NCBI GenBank assembly: GCA_024742655.1 | Contig: JANSYB010000225.1 | Span: 1 to 5,184 of the forward strand | Reading direction: 5' to 3' | DNA length: 5,184 nt | Source of the DNA: Paracoccaceae bacterium | GTDB lineage: Bacteria > Pseudomonadota > Alphaproteobacteria > Rhodobacterales > Rhodobacteraceae | Part shown: positions 1 to 5,184 of the stretch, piece after piece | How the letters are laid out: each line of letters opens with the position of its first letter | How positions within the stretch are numbered: position 1 is the first letter of the stretch | Translations under genes and position numbers: made by a program | Notes under the pieces: model-generated | Told to the model about the DNA's origin: nothing | Seen by the model: only the letters and a program-made list of their open reading frames with translations | Database searches by the model: none

Positions 1-1
1 T

Positions 2-391
2 CCCTATTCCTATGTCTCGCCCGACTGGTACGAGATTGAGGATCAGGTGCCGACGTGGAATTACGTGGCCGTGCATCTGGTGGGGCAGATCGCGCTGCGA
101 CCGCAGGCGGACCTGCACGACATGCTCGACCGGCAATCGGCCATGTTCGAGACCCGGTTGCGGCTCAAGGCCCCCTGGACCAGCGCCAAGATGACCCCAC
201 AGTTGATGGAGCGGATGATGCGTCAGATCGTACCCTGCCGGATGCAGGTCACCGGGATCGACGGCACCTGGAAGCTGAACCAGAACAAGGATGATTCCGT
301 GCGGCTGCGAGCGGCAGACCGAGTGGAAGCCGCCGGGCAGGGGGTAGGCACGGCGGTGCTCGCTTCGCTCATGCGCCAACCGCCGCAATAG
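2..391 (+). CDS. FMN-binding negative transcriptional regulator, PaiB family (5' partial)
   Basis: This is the C-terminal 129 residues of a PaiB-like protein; the reading frame is open from the left edge, so the start lies outside the window. PaiB-family proteins have an FMN-binding split-barrel fold and usually run to about 200-210 residues, so roughly 75 N-terminal residues are missing. Visible family signatures, numbered from the first codon seen, are YVSPDWY (4-10), PTWNYVAVH (17-25), a LKAPW motif (55-59) and VTGIDGTWKLNQNK (83-96), the conserved C-terminal block. In Bacillus subtilis PaiB is linked to repression of sporulation and degradative-enzyme genes, but the biochemical role of most homologues is unknown, so 'regulator' here is a family label. 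The GST gene follows 61 nt later on the same strand. An internal GTG at 47 is not the start, because the conserved block continues upstream of it. The family is clear; the target is unknown. Confidence 0.9.
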   Translation, partial: PYSYVSPDWYEIEDQVPTWNYVAVHLVGQIALRPQADLHDMLDRQSAMFETRLRLKAPWTSAKMTPQLMERMMRQIVPCRMQVTGIDGTWKLNQNKDDSVRLRAADRVEAAGQGVGTAVLASLMRQPPQ

Positions 392-438
392 CGGATGGAC
401 AGGGGGGGCATGCCGGCCTAGCCTGATCTGACCCGCAC

Positions 439-445
439 AGGAGGG
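439..445 (+). promoter_or_regulatory. Ribosome binding site of the GST gene
   Basis: AGGAGGG lies 7 nt before the ATG at 453. It is a near-perfect Shine-Dalgarno at ideal spacing and fixes the start of the glutathione S-transferase. Confidence 0.8.
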
Positions 446-452
446 CTGCCCC

Positions 453-1055
453 ATGAAAATCATTTCCGCCAAACCTTCTCCTTTCGGCCGCAAGGTCAAG
501 GTGACGTTGATCGAAACCGGTCTGATTGACCATGCGGAGCTGGTCGAGGTGGCGACCACTCCGATGCAGACCGACCCGCAGGTGGCCGCGGCCAACCCGG
601 TGGGCAAGATCCCCGCGCTGATCCGGGATGAGGGACCGGCGATTTATGACAGCCGTGTGATTTGTCGTTACCTCGATGCGCAGGCCGGCGCGGGCTTCTA
701 CCCGGAGGCGCGCCCGTGGGAAACGCTGACACTTGAGGCGACAGCTGATGCGATCATGGATGCGGCGATCCTGATGGTCTATGAACATCGGTTTCGACCG
801 GAAAACATGGTGTTCGATCAATGGCTCGATGCGCAGTGGTCAAAGATCGCGCGCTCCGTTCGCGCCTTGAACGAACGCTGGATGAGCCACCTCAACGGAC
901 CGATGGACATGGGTCATATCGCCATTGGGTGCGCACTCGGTTATCTCGATTTCCGTCATTCCGAACGCGGGTGGCGCAAGGGCAACGACGCGTTGGACGA
1001 CTGGTTTGCTGTCTTTTCCGAACGGGATGCGATGAAGGCGACGGCGCCCGATTGA
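453..1055 (+). CDS. Glutathione S-transferase, YibF-like
   Basis: This is a complete 200-residue cytosolic GST. The N-terminal thioredoxin-like domain (about 1-78) shows SPFGRKVK at 9-16, where family members hold the residue that activates the glutathione thiol. It also has NPVGKIPAL at 48-56 with the conserved cis-proline P54, and YDSRVICRYLD at 65-75, whose D66-S67 pair normally binds the gamma-glutamyl group of glutathione. The all-helical C-terminal domain (about 85-200) has IMDAAILMVYEHR and HIAIGCALGYLDFRHSERGW (155-174), which closely recalls E. coli YibF, a 202-residue GST of unknown substrate. S9 is the candidate catalytic residue, though YibF-like enzymes are poorly characterised. 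The start is set by a strong Shine-Dalgarno 7 nt upstream. The gap to the PaiB-like gene is 61 nt on the same strand, so co-transcription is possible but unproven. A detoxification or stress role is inferred from the family alone. Confidence 0.93.
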   Translation: MKIISAKPSPFGRKVKVTLIETGLIDHAELVEVATTPMQTDPQVAAANPVGKIPALIRDEGPAIYDSRVICRYLDAQAGAGFYPEARPWETLTLEATADAIMDAAILMVYEHRFRPENMVFDQWLDAQWSKIARSVRALNERWMSHLNGPMDMGHIAIGCALGYLDFRHSERGWRKGNDALDDWFAVFSERDAMKATAPD

Positions 1056-1112
1056 GCGCCTTGCGGCGCAAGAGCCTATCTCGTCATTGCCCTGCGGGCG
1101 CCTCCTCGGCGC
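1056..1112 (+). other. Two successive GCGCC/GGCGC hairpins after the GST gene
   Basis: Immediately after the GST stop codon, GCGCC-TTGC-GGCGC (1056-1069) forms a perfect 5-bp stem; CTTGC-GGC-GCAAG (1060-1072) is an alternative pairing of the same bases. A second inverted repeat with identical arms, GCGCC-N5-GGCGC, lies at 1098-1112. Neither is followed by a T-tract, so they are not convincing intrinsic terminators. They could protect the transcript 3' end or simply be GC-rich sequence. Confidence 0.3.
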
Positions 1113-1187
1113 GAGTGGAAACGCGACGCGTCTTTTGAAACTTTGTGTTGTTGGTGCGGGCCGGATGCCTCGGGCGGTAGTATTGGC

Positions 1188-1219
1188 GCAACCGTGAAAC
1201 ACGAATTGCTCTTTTTATT
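1188..1219 (+). terminator. Possible intrinsic terminator for the GST transcript
   Basis: GCAA (1188-1191) pairs with TTGC (1206-1209), and inside it CGTG (1193-1196) pairs with CACG (1200-1203) around an AAA loop, with a small C/AA internal loop between the two stems. The tract TCTTTTTATT follows directly at 1210-1219. This has the layout of a rho-independent terminator, but the stem is short and interrupted. It lies about 130 nt after the GST stop codon and ahead of the convergent gene on the other strand. Confidence 0.45.
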
Positions 1220-1232
1220 CATGGGGCCTTAA

Positions 1233-1270
1233 ATACCTGGGGGGTTGGGGGGCAGCGCCCCCAAGGTATA
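1233..1270 (-). repeat. G/C-run palindromic element, possible terminator of the beta-barrel gene
   Basis: Outer arms ATACCT (1233-1238) and AGGTAT (1264-1269) are perfectly complementary. Inside them TTGGGGG (1245-1251) pairs with CCCCCAA (1258-1264) around a six-base loop, and an extra run of six G (1239-1244) can compete for the same C run. Read on the minus strand it starts 36 nt after the stop codon of the beta-barrel gene and gives a very stable hairpin, then a C run and GGTATTTAA, so it could end that transcript despite a poor T-tract. From memory, Rhodobacterales genomes carry many intergenic elements of this kind (GGGGGC-loop-GCCCCC followed by a GTATTT-like tail), so it may be a dispersed REP-like repeat; only one copy is visible here. 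Confidence 0.5.
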
Positions 1271-1305
1271 CATTGCGAAGTCACGCAGGCAATGTGCCGC
1301 AGGTG

Positions 1306-1998
1306 TCAAAAACTGTAGCTGATCCCGAAGTTTACGGCATGCGTCAGGATATCCGCGTTCAGTTCGCCCGGTGTTTGGCCGGGAACCGTCGGATCGGGAT
1401 CCAGCGTGATATCATTGCCGGACCAGGTGAACTGGTATTCGCCGAATGCCGCCCACCGGTCGTTGATGTCGTACTTCATGCCCGCGATTCCGCGCACGGC
1501 AAGCCCGGTTGTTTCGTAATCGAACGTCCGTTGCGCGGCACCCACCACCTGGGCATCGACATGCGGGATCGCCACACCCAGACCGCCCCCGACATAAGGC
1601 GTCCAGTTCGCATTGGCGAAGACGCCGGGCCAGCGTTTCATGACGTTGGCGGTGATGATGTTGTGCCCGTCCGACAATTCGAGCCGGCTCAAGCCGAGGG
1701 CCGCGGCATCGGCGGCGGTCGCATAGGCCTTGGTGTGCGTGCCTTCGATGCCGAAACCGATATTGTTCTGCGTCCACCACATTGCCCGCCCGCCGTAGTA
1801 GATCGGCGCGTCGAACGGGTTGCCTTCCCAGTCAACGCTGCGGTTGACCGGGGCGCCGCCGGGAAGAAAGCCGCTGGCGGTGCTTTCGTCGACACTTTGT
1901 ACGCCGACATAGAGGCTGAGTTCGAATTCTGCCGCCGCGGGGGCCGCGAATGCGGTCAATGCGGTCAGTGCGGCCGCGGTTGCGATGGTGTAGCGCAT
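1306..1998 (-). CDS. Outer-membrane beta-barrel protein, LpxQ (lipid A oxidase)-like
   Basis: This 230-residue exported protein has a Sec signal peptide (MRYTIATAAALTALTAFAAPAAA) with a likely cut after A23, leaving a mature barrel of about 207 residues. Alternating hydrophobic/polar strands and a C-terminal aromatic residue (ISYSF) are typical of outer-membrane beta-barrels assembled by the BAM machinery. Blocks WEGNPFDAPIYYGGRAMWW (57-75), GTHTKAY (86-92), LELSDGHNIITANVMKRWP (106-124) and WTPYVGGGLGVAIPHV (132-147) resemble, from memory, rhizobial LpxQ, which oxidises the proximal glucosamine of lipid A to aminogluconate. Enzymatic activity here is inference; a general opacity/LomR-type porin-like protein is the alternative. 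The ATG at 1998 is chosen because AAGGA lies 9 nt upstream and the signal peptide begins there. An in-frame GTG at 2025 would add nine polar residues before the signal peptide and is unlikely. The gene is divergent from petA. Confidence 0.9.
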   Translation of the reverse strand: MRYTIATAAALTALTAFAAPAAAEFELSLYVGVQSVDESTASGFLPGGAPVNRSVDWEGNPFDAPIYYGGRAMWWTQNNIGFGIEGTHTKAYATAADAAALGLSRLELSDGHNIITANVMKRWPGVFANANWTPYVGGGLGVAIPHVDAQVVGAAQRTFDYETTGLAVRGIAGMKYDINDRWAAFGEYQFTWSGNDITLDPDPTVPGQTPGELNADILTHAVNFGISYSF

Positions 1999-2007
1999 GT
2001 TCTGAAT

Positions 2008-2012
2008 TCCTT
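2008..2012 (-). promoter_or_regulatory. Ribosome binding site deciding the start of the beta-barrel gene
   Basis: On the minus strand AAGGA is followed by 9 nt and then ATG (1998). This favours the ATG over the in-frame GTG at 2025, which has this site inside its own reading frame. Confidence 0.7.
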
Positions 2013-2129
2013 GACGATGGTCCACTGCTCACCTCTTCGCTTACACCCGCGCGCGCCCGTCCTCAAGCGCGACAGATGCGCGCCCTGTTCAAATCGGCGG
2101 CATTGCGCACTGGACGCCCCCCGAAAGCC

Positions 2130-2143
2130 CCGCTAAATAGCGG
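2130..2143. repeat. Perfect 14-bp inverted repeat upstream of petA
   Basis: CCGCTA-AA-TAGCGG has 6-bp arms around a 2-bp centre. It lies 80 nt before the petA start and overlaps the tentative -10 box, a position where a dimeric regulator could act. A short hairpin in the mRNA leader is the alternative if transcription starts further upstream. I do not recognise the sequence as a known operator. Confidence 0.4.
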
Positions 2144-2223
2144 TCCGAAAGGGCGGTGGGAGTCTTCCTTCGGCCTTGAACGTATTTTGCGCCCGTAAGT
2201 GGCCCTGAGAATGGAGAACGCTC

Positions 2224-2799
2224 GTGTCCCACGCAGAAGATCACGAAGGCACTCGCAGAGATTTCCTTTACTACGCGACCGCAGGCGCGGGCGCCGTGAC
2301 CGCGGGCGCCGCGATCTGGCCGCTTGTCGACCAGATGAACCCCTCGGCGGACGTTCAGGCACTCAGTTCCATCCGCGTTGACGTTTCGGGCCTCGATGCG
2401 GGCACGCAGCTGACCGTCAAATGGCTGGGCAAGCCGGTGTTCATTCGCCGCCGCACGCCCGAAGAGATCGAGGCGGCCCGCGCCGTCGATCCGGCCGACC
2501 TGCCCGACAACGCGGCCCGTAACGAGAATCTCGGCGAAGCCGATGGCGCGGACGAGAACCGGTCAATGGACGAGGCCGGTGAGTGGCTGGTGCAGATCGG
2601 CGTGTGCACGCATCTGGGCTGTGTGCCGCTCAACAATGCCGGGGATTACGTGCTGGACAGCGGCGTCGGTGGCTGGTTCTGCCCCTGCCACGGATCGCAT
2701 TACGATACGTCCGGCCGCATCCGCAAAGGCCCGGCGCCCGAGAATCTGCCGATTCCGGTTGCCGAATTCGTCGACGAAACAACGATCAAACTGGGATAA
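2224..2799 (+). CDS. petA: Ubiquinol-cytochrome c reductase, Rieske iron-sulfur subunit
   Basis: This 191-residue subunit of the bc1 complex moves an electron from ubiquinol at the Qo site to cytochrome c1 via a 2Fe-2S cluster. TRRDFL (10-15) is a twin-arginine motif, consistent with Tat export of the folded, cluster-loaded head. It is followed by one uncleaved membrane helix (about 15-36), a flexible hinge (about 37-48, [12 protein letters not shown]) and the periplasmic head. Box 1 CTHLGC (128-133) and box 2 CPCHGSHY (153-160) supply ligands C128, H130, C153 and H156 and the disulfide C133-C155; S158 and Y160, which raise the cluster potential in relatives, are kept. C128 to C153 is 25 residues against 20 in R. 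sphaeroides and R. capsulatus, a local lengthening around YVLDSG. The C-terminus ([10 protein letters not shown]) matches Rhodobacter. The start is GTG, with GGAGA 6 nt upstream. It is first in petABC, and petB follows after 11 nt. Confidence 0.98.
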   Translation: MSHAEDHEGTRRDFLYYATAGAGAVTAGAAIWPLVDQMNPSADVQALSSIRVDVSGLDAGTQLTVKWLGKPVFIRRRTPEEIEAARAVDPADLPDNAARNENLGEADGADENRSMDEAGEWLVQIGVCTHLGCVPLNNAGDYVLDSGVGGWFCPCHGSHYDTSGRIRKGPAPENLPIPVAEFVDETTIKLG

Positions 2800-2802
2800 G
2801 GA
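2798..2802 (+). promoter_or_regulatory. Ribosome binding site of petB overlapping the petA stop codon
   Basis: AAGGA shares two bases with the petA TAA stop (TAAGGA) and sits 8 nt before the petB ATG. It fixes the petB start and suggests that ribosomes finishing petA help initiate petB. Confidence 0.75.
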
Positions 2803-2810
2803 CGCGCGCA

Positions 2811-4133
2811 ATGGCTGGTATTCCGCACGATCACTACGAACCCAAGTCGGGTGGCGAGAAGTGGCTGCATTCGCGGCTCCCCATCGTCGGCCTGCTTTAT
2901 GACACCATCATGATCCCCACGCCCAAGAACCTGAACTGGATGTGGATCTGGGGGATCGTCCTGACCTTCTGCCTGGCGCTGCAGATCATCACAGGTATCG
3001 TTCTGGTGATGCATTACACGCCGCATGTCGATTACGCCTTTGCGTCGGTCGAGCATATCATGCGCAACGTGAACGGCGGGCACATGATCCGCTACCTGCA
3101 CATGAATGGCGCGTCGCTCTTCTTCCTTGCGGTATATGCGCATATCTTCCGGGGCCTCTACTATGGCTCCTACAAGGCGCCGCGGGAAATCACGTGGATC
3201 ATCGGGATGCTGATCTACCTGCTGATGATGGGCACCGCCTTCATGGGCTATGTGCTGCCCTGGGGCCAGATGTCGTTCTGGGGCGCCACGGTGATCACGG
3301 GCCTCTTCGGCGCGATCCCATTCATCGGTGAGCCGATCCAGACCTGGCTGCTGGGTGGCCCGGCGGTGGACAATGCCACGCTGAACCGCTTCTTCTCGCT
3401 GCACTACCTGCTGCCCTTCGTGATCGCGGCGCTGGTGGCCGTGCATATCTGGGCCTTCCACACCACGGGGAACAACAACCCGACCGGTGTCGAGGTGCGG
3501 CGCGGATCCAAGGCCGAGGCCGAGAAAGACACCGTTCCCTTCTGGCCCTACTTCGTGATCAAGGATCTCTTTGCCCTCGCGGTGATCCTCGTGGTGTTCT
3601 TCGCGGTCGTCGGTTTCATGCCGAACTACCTTGGCCACCCGGACAACTATATCGAGGCCAATGCCCTGGCCACGCCGGCGCATATCGTGCCCGAATGGTA
3701 TTTCCTGCCGTTCTACGCGATCCTGCGGGCCTTTACCGATGACGTCTGGGTCGTGATGTTCGCCAGCTGGATTTCCGGTGGTATCATCGACGCGAAGTTT
3801 TTCGGCGTGCTGGCCATGTTCGGGGCGATCGTCGTGATGGCGCTGACCCCGTGGCTGGACACCTCGATGGTGCGCTCGGGCCGGTACCGCCCGATGTTCA
3901 AGTGGTGGTACTGGGTCTTCGTGGTCAACTTCGTGATGTTGACCTGGGTGGGGGCCATGCCGGCCGAGGGGATCTATCCCTACATCGCCCTGCTTGGATC
4001 GACCTACTGGTTCGCCTTCTTCCTCGTGATCCTGCCGCTTCTGGGCGTGATCGAGAAACCGCTGGCGCAGCCCGAGACCATCGAAGAAGACTTCAAGGCG
4101 CATTACGGCAAAGCCGAAATGCCGGCCGAATAA
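2811..4133 (+). CDS. petB: Ubiquinol-cytochrome c reductase, cytochrome b subunit
   Basis: This 440-residue integral membrane core of the bc1 complex (R. capsulatus form about 437) runs the Q cycle, oxidising ubiquinol at Qo and reducing quinone at Qi. Bis-histidine ligands H97/H198 and H111/H212 hold the two b haems, at the same numbers as in R. capsulatus. Qo residues include Y147, G158 and the P294-E295-W296-Y297 loop; Qi residues include H217, N221, K251 and D252. Eight membrane helices are visible at about 42-68, 94-118, 128-150, 195-218, 248-270, 329-348, 365-384 and 392-412. The segment at about 309-330 between PEWY and the sixth helix ([20 protein letters not shown]) is the ef-loop extension typical of Rhodobacter-type cytochromes b. 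The frame is open back to 2583, but those codons overlap petA in another phase, and the ATG at 2811 has a good Shine-Dalgarno and begins with a normal family N-terminus. It is the middle gene of petABC; petC follows after 16 nt. Confidence 0.98.
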   Translation: MAGIPHDHYEPKSGGEKWLHSRLPIVGLLYDTIMIPTPKNLNWMWIWGIVLTFCLALQIITGIVLVMHYTPHVDYAFASVEHIMRNVNGGHMIRYLHMNGASLFFLAVYAHIFRGLYYGSYKAPREITWIIGMLIYLLMMGTAFMGYVLPWGQMSFWGATVITGLFGAIPFIGEPIQTWLLGGPAVDNATLNRFFSLHYLLPFVIAALVAVHIWAFHTTGNNNPTGVEVRRGSKAEAEKDTVPFWPYFVIKDLFALAVILVVFFAVVGFMPNYLGHPDNYIEANALATPAHIVPEWYFLPFYAILRAFTDDVWVVMFASWISGGIIDAKFFGVLAMFGAIVVMALTPWLDTSMVRSGRYRPMFKWWYWVFVVNFVMLTWVGAMPAEGIYPYIALLGSTYWFAFFLVILPLLGVIEKPLAQPETIEEDFKAHYGKAEMPAE

Positions 4134-4149
4134 GAAAGGAAACGGGACC

Positions 4150-4941
4150 ATGTTCAAGAAACTCGCGATTTCCGCAGTCGCCGCCCTGACCCTTTCGACC
4201 GGGGGCGCAATGGCCGCCGGCGGTGCAGGCTACGTCAAGGATGTCGACTTCTCCTTCGAGGGACCGTTCGGCAAGTTCGATGAGGCACAGTTGCAGCGCG
4301 GGCTGCAGGTCTTTACCGAGGGCTGCGCCTCTTGCCACGGCCTGCAATACGTGCCATTCCGGACGCTTGGCGACGAGGGCGGGCCGCATTTCTCGGAGGC
4401 CGAAGTCATCGCCTATGCCGAGCAGAACTTTGAAGTCTATGACGAGGCGCTGGATGATTTTCGCCCGGCCAAGCCGACGGATCACTTCCCCGTCTCGGGC
4501 TTCGAGGGCGCGCCTGATCTCAGCCTCATCGCCAAGAACCGTGCTGGTTTCCACGGGCCCTACGGCACCGGGATCAACCAGCTGGTCAAGGGCATGGGCG
4601 GGCCGGAATACATCTATTCCGTCCTGACCGGCTACACCGGCGAGACCAAGGAAGAGGCCGGCACGCTGTTCTACGAGAACAAGGCGTTCCCGGGAGGCTG
4701 GATCGCCATGCCCCCGCCGCTCTCGGATGAGCAGGTCGAATATGCGGGTGGTCATGCCAATGACCTCAGCCATCTGTCCAAGGATGTTTCGGCCTTCCTG
4801 ATGTGGACGGCGGAGCCCAAGATGATGGACCGCAAGCATGCGGGCCTGACCGGCGTGATTTTCCTGACGGTGCTGTCGGTGCTGCTGTACCTGACCAACA
4901 AGCGCATCTGGGCCCCGATCAAGGGCAAGAAAATCGGCTGA
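4150..4941 (+). CDS. petC: Ubiquinol-cytochrome c reductase, cytochrome c1 subunit
   Basis: This 263-residue haem protein accepts the electron from the Rieske cluster and hands it to a periplasmic or membrane-anchored cytochrome c. A Sec signal peptide ([22 protein letters not shown]) is probably cut after A22. CASCH (59-63) binds haem c covalently through C59 and C62, with H63 as axial ligand; the sixth ligand is M187 in [11 protein letters not shown] single C-terminal helix (about 231-249) followed by a basic tail ([14 protein letters not shown]) anchors the head in the membrane with the tail in the cytoplasm. No other cysteines exist, so the extra C144-C167 disulfide of R. capsulatus c1 is absent; I185, a beta-branched residue, sits two before M187. 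AAAGGA lies 9 nt before the ATG. It is the last gene of petABC, followed 23 nt later by a strong terminator. Haem attachment would need the Ccm system, encoded elsewhere. Confidence 0.98.
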   Translation: MFKKLAISAVAALTLSTGGAMAAGGAGYVKDVDFSFEGPFGKFDEAQLQRGLQVFTEGCASCHGLQYVPFRTLGDEGGPHFSEAEVIAYAEQNFEVYDEALDDFRPAKPTDHFPVSGFEGAPDLSLIAKNRAGFHGPYGTGINQLVKGMGGPEYIYSVLTGYTGETKEEAGTLFYENKAFPGGWIAMPPPLSDEQVEYAGGHANDLSHLSKDVSAFLMWTAEPKMMDRKHAGLTGVIFLTVLSVLLYLTNKRIWAPIKGKKIG

Positions 4942-4964
4942 GCTGTTTTCAGTCTGAACGGAAC

Positions 4965-4998
4965 AAACCCCCGCCGTATCCGGTGGGGGTTTTTTATT
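4965..4998 (+). terminator. Intrinsic terminator of the petABC operon
   Basis: AAACCCCCGCCG (4965-4976) pairs with CGGTGGGGGTTT (4981-4992) over 12 bp with one G-T wobble, closing a TATC tetraloop, and is followed by a run of T (4990-4995, then ATT). It is a textbook rho-independent terminator starting 23 nt after the petC stop codon. It separates petABC from the cupin gene downstream. Confidence 0.93.
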
Positions 4999-5048
4999 GG
5001 GCGCAGACGTTCTATCTGAGGGGAAACCGGATTGAACGGAGCTCCGCC

Positions 5049-5184
5049 ATGCGCCTGAATGCAGATTTCTCGGAACGTGTCGTCATTCGTCCGCAGGATT
5101 ATGACTGGCAGGCCTCGCCGGCCAGTGGGGTTGAGCGGATGATGCTGGACCGGATTGGCGACGAGGTGGCGCGGGCCACCACGA
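5049..5184 (+). CDS. ChrR-like cupin domain protein (3' partial)
   Basis: Only the first 45 codons are present; the gene runs off the right edge. The N-terminus (MRLNADFSERVVIRP, then DWQASPASGVERMMLDRIGDEVARATT) resembles the opening of ChrR-type cupins, in particular the SPxxGVERxMLDRxGxExARATS block that precedes the metal-binding cupin histidines in that family; those histidines lie beyond the window. In Rhodobacter sphaeroides ChrR is a zinc anti-sigma factor whose C-terminal cupin senses singlet oxygen. This protein starts directly with the cupin part and lacks the N-terminal anti-sigma domain, so a stand-alone cupin is more likely than a true ChrR. GGAG (5038-5041) lies 7 nt before the ATG. 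It follows the petABC terminator, so it should have its own promoter, which I could not identify. Real coding sequence is very likely; the function is open. Confidence 0.8.
   Translation, partial: MRLNADFSERVVIRPQDYDWQASPASGVERMMLDRIGDEVARATT

Larger units (their letters stand above)
1999..2223. promoter_or_regulatory. Divergent promoter region between the beta-barrel gene and petABC
   Basis: This 225-nt stretch must hold promoters in both directions, but no strong consensus is seen. On the plus strand TGGACG (2111-2116), a 17-nt spacer and TAAATA (2134-2139) form a weak sigma70-like pair ahead of petA; the TAAATA lies inside the dyad CCGCTA-AA-TAGCGG (2130-2143). On the minus strand TTGAGG (2061-2066), a 17-nt spacer and TAAGCG (2038-2043) form a weak pair ahead of the beta-barrel gene. 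TATTTT at 2183-2188 lacks a matching -35. All box assignments are tentative. No RNA gene or small coding sequence was recognised here. Confidence 0.35.

Noticed and set aside
840..1202. A minus-strand open frame of 120 codons reaching from the 1056-1202 gap into the GST gene
   Set aside because: Most of it is antisense to the conserved C-terminal GST domain, and the part in the gap has no recognisable product or convincing ribosome binding site.
1999..2025. GTG at 2025 as the start of the beta-barrel gene
   Set aside because: It would place a polar, charged stretch (VDHRQGIQN) ahead of the signal peptide and put the likely Shine-Dalgarno inside the coding region.
1273..2136. A 287-codon plus-strand open frame opposite the beta-barrel gene
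   Set aside because: It is antisense to a gene with a signal peptide, barrel pattern and good Shine-Dalgarno. Its translation is rich in Arg, Gly and Asp with no domain, as expected from the complement of a GC-biased gene.
2176..2204. TTGAAC and TATTTT near 2176-2188 as the petA promoter
   Set aside because: The two boxes are almost adjacent rather than 16-18 nt apart, and neither has a partner at correct spacing.
2583..2810. N-terminal extension of petB reading through the end of petA
   Set aside because: The frame is open, but these codons are petA read in another phase and do not resemble cytochrome b. The ATG at 2811 has a Shine-Dalgarno and gives the normal family length.
2700..4157. 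A 485-codon minus-strand open frame opposite petB and parts of petA and petC
   Set aside because: The translation is dominated by His, Arg, Asp and Glu with no recognisable fold, and it lies opposite an unmistakable cytochrome b. High GC at third codon positions keeps the antisense frame open.
4093..4839. A 248-codon minus-strand open frame opposite petC
   Set aside because: It is antisense to cytochrome c1, which has an intact signal peptide, CXXCH and anchor. The antisense translation shows no domain or ribosome binding site of note.
1..5184. CRISPR arrays, tRNA or rRNA genes, insertion sequences, phage attachment sites
   Set aside because: No spaced direct repeats, cloverleaf-like segments, transposase motifs or flanking target duplications were seen by eye on either strand.

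Overview
The window looks like chromosomal DNA of an alphaproteobacterium of the order Rhodobacterales (Rhodobacter/Roseobacter relatives). The reasons are the fbc/petABC gene order, a Rieske protein whose N-terminus (MSHAED, then a TRRDF twin-arginine motif) resembles Rhodobacter PetA, a cytochrome b whose haem and quinone-site residues fall at the same numbers as in R. capsulatus, and high GC with G/C-rich third codon positions.

Layout: (1) 2-391 (+) is the C-terminal part of a PaiB-type FMN-binding negative transcriptional regulator, cut by the left edge. (2) 453-1055 (+) is a YibF-like glutathione S-transferase. (3) 1056-1305 is non-coding and holds GC-rich hairpins, a possible terminator for the GST gene, and a G/C-run palindrome just past the end of the next, oppositely oriented gene. 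(4) 1306-1998 (-) is a secreted outer-membrane beta-barrel protein resembling LpxQ, the rhizobial lipid A oxidase. (5) 1999-2223 is the divergent promoter region. (6) 2224-4941 (+) is the complete petA-petB-petC operon. (7) 4965-4998 is a strong intrinsic terminator. (8) 5049-5184 (+) is the start of a ChrR-like cupin gene, cut by the right edge.

The three pet genes encode the whole catalytic core of the cytochrome bc1 complex (complex III). PetB binds the low- and high-potential b haems and both quinone sites. PetA carries the 2Fe-2S cluster that takes the first electron from ubiquinol. PetC is the membrane-anchored c1 haem that passes it to a soluble or membrane-bound cytochrome c. Junctions of 11 and 16 nt, each with its own Shine-Dalgarno, plus a single terminator after petC, indicate one transcript. 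All cofactor ligands are present, so the complex should be functional.

No undescribed system is evident; this is mostly a core-metabolism region. The points most worth a second look are a roughly five-residue lengthening between the two cluster-binding loops of the Rieske protein, a cytochrome c1 with no cysteines outside CXXCH but with a beta-branched residue two positions before its axial Met, the lipid A oxidase-like gene divergent from petABC, a dyad in their shared upstream region, and the palindromic G/C-run element at 1233-1270.
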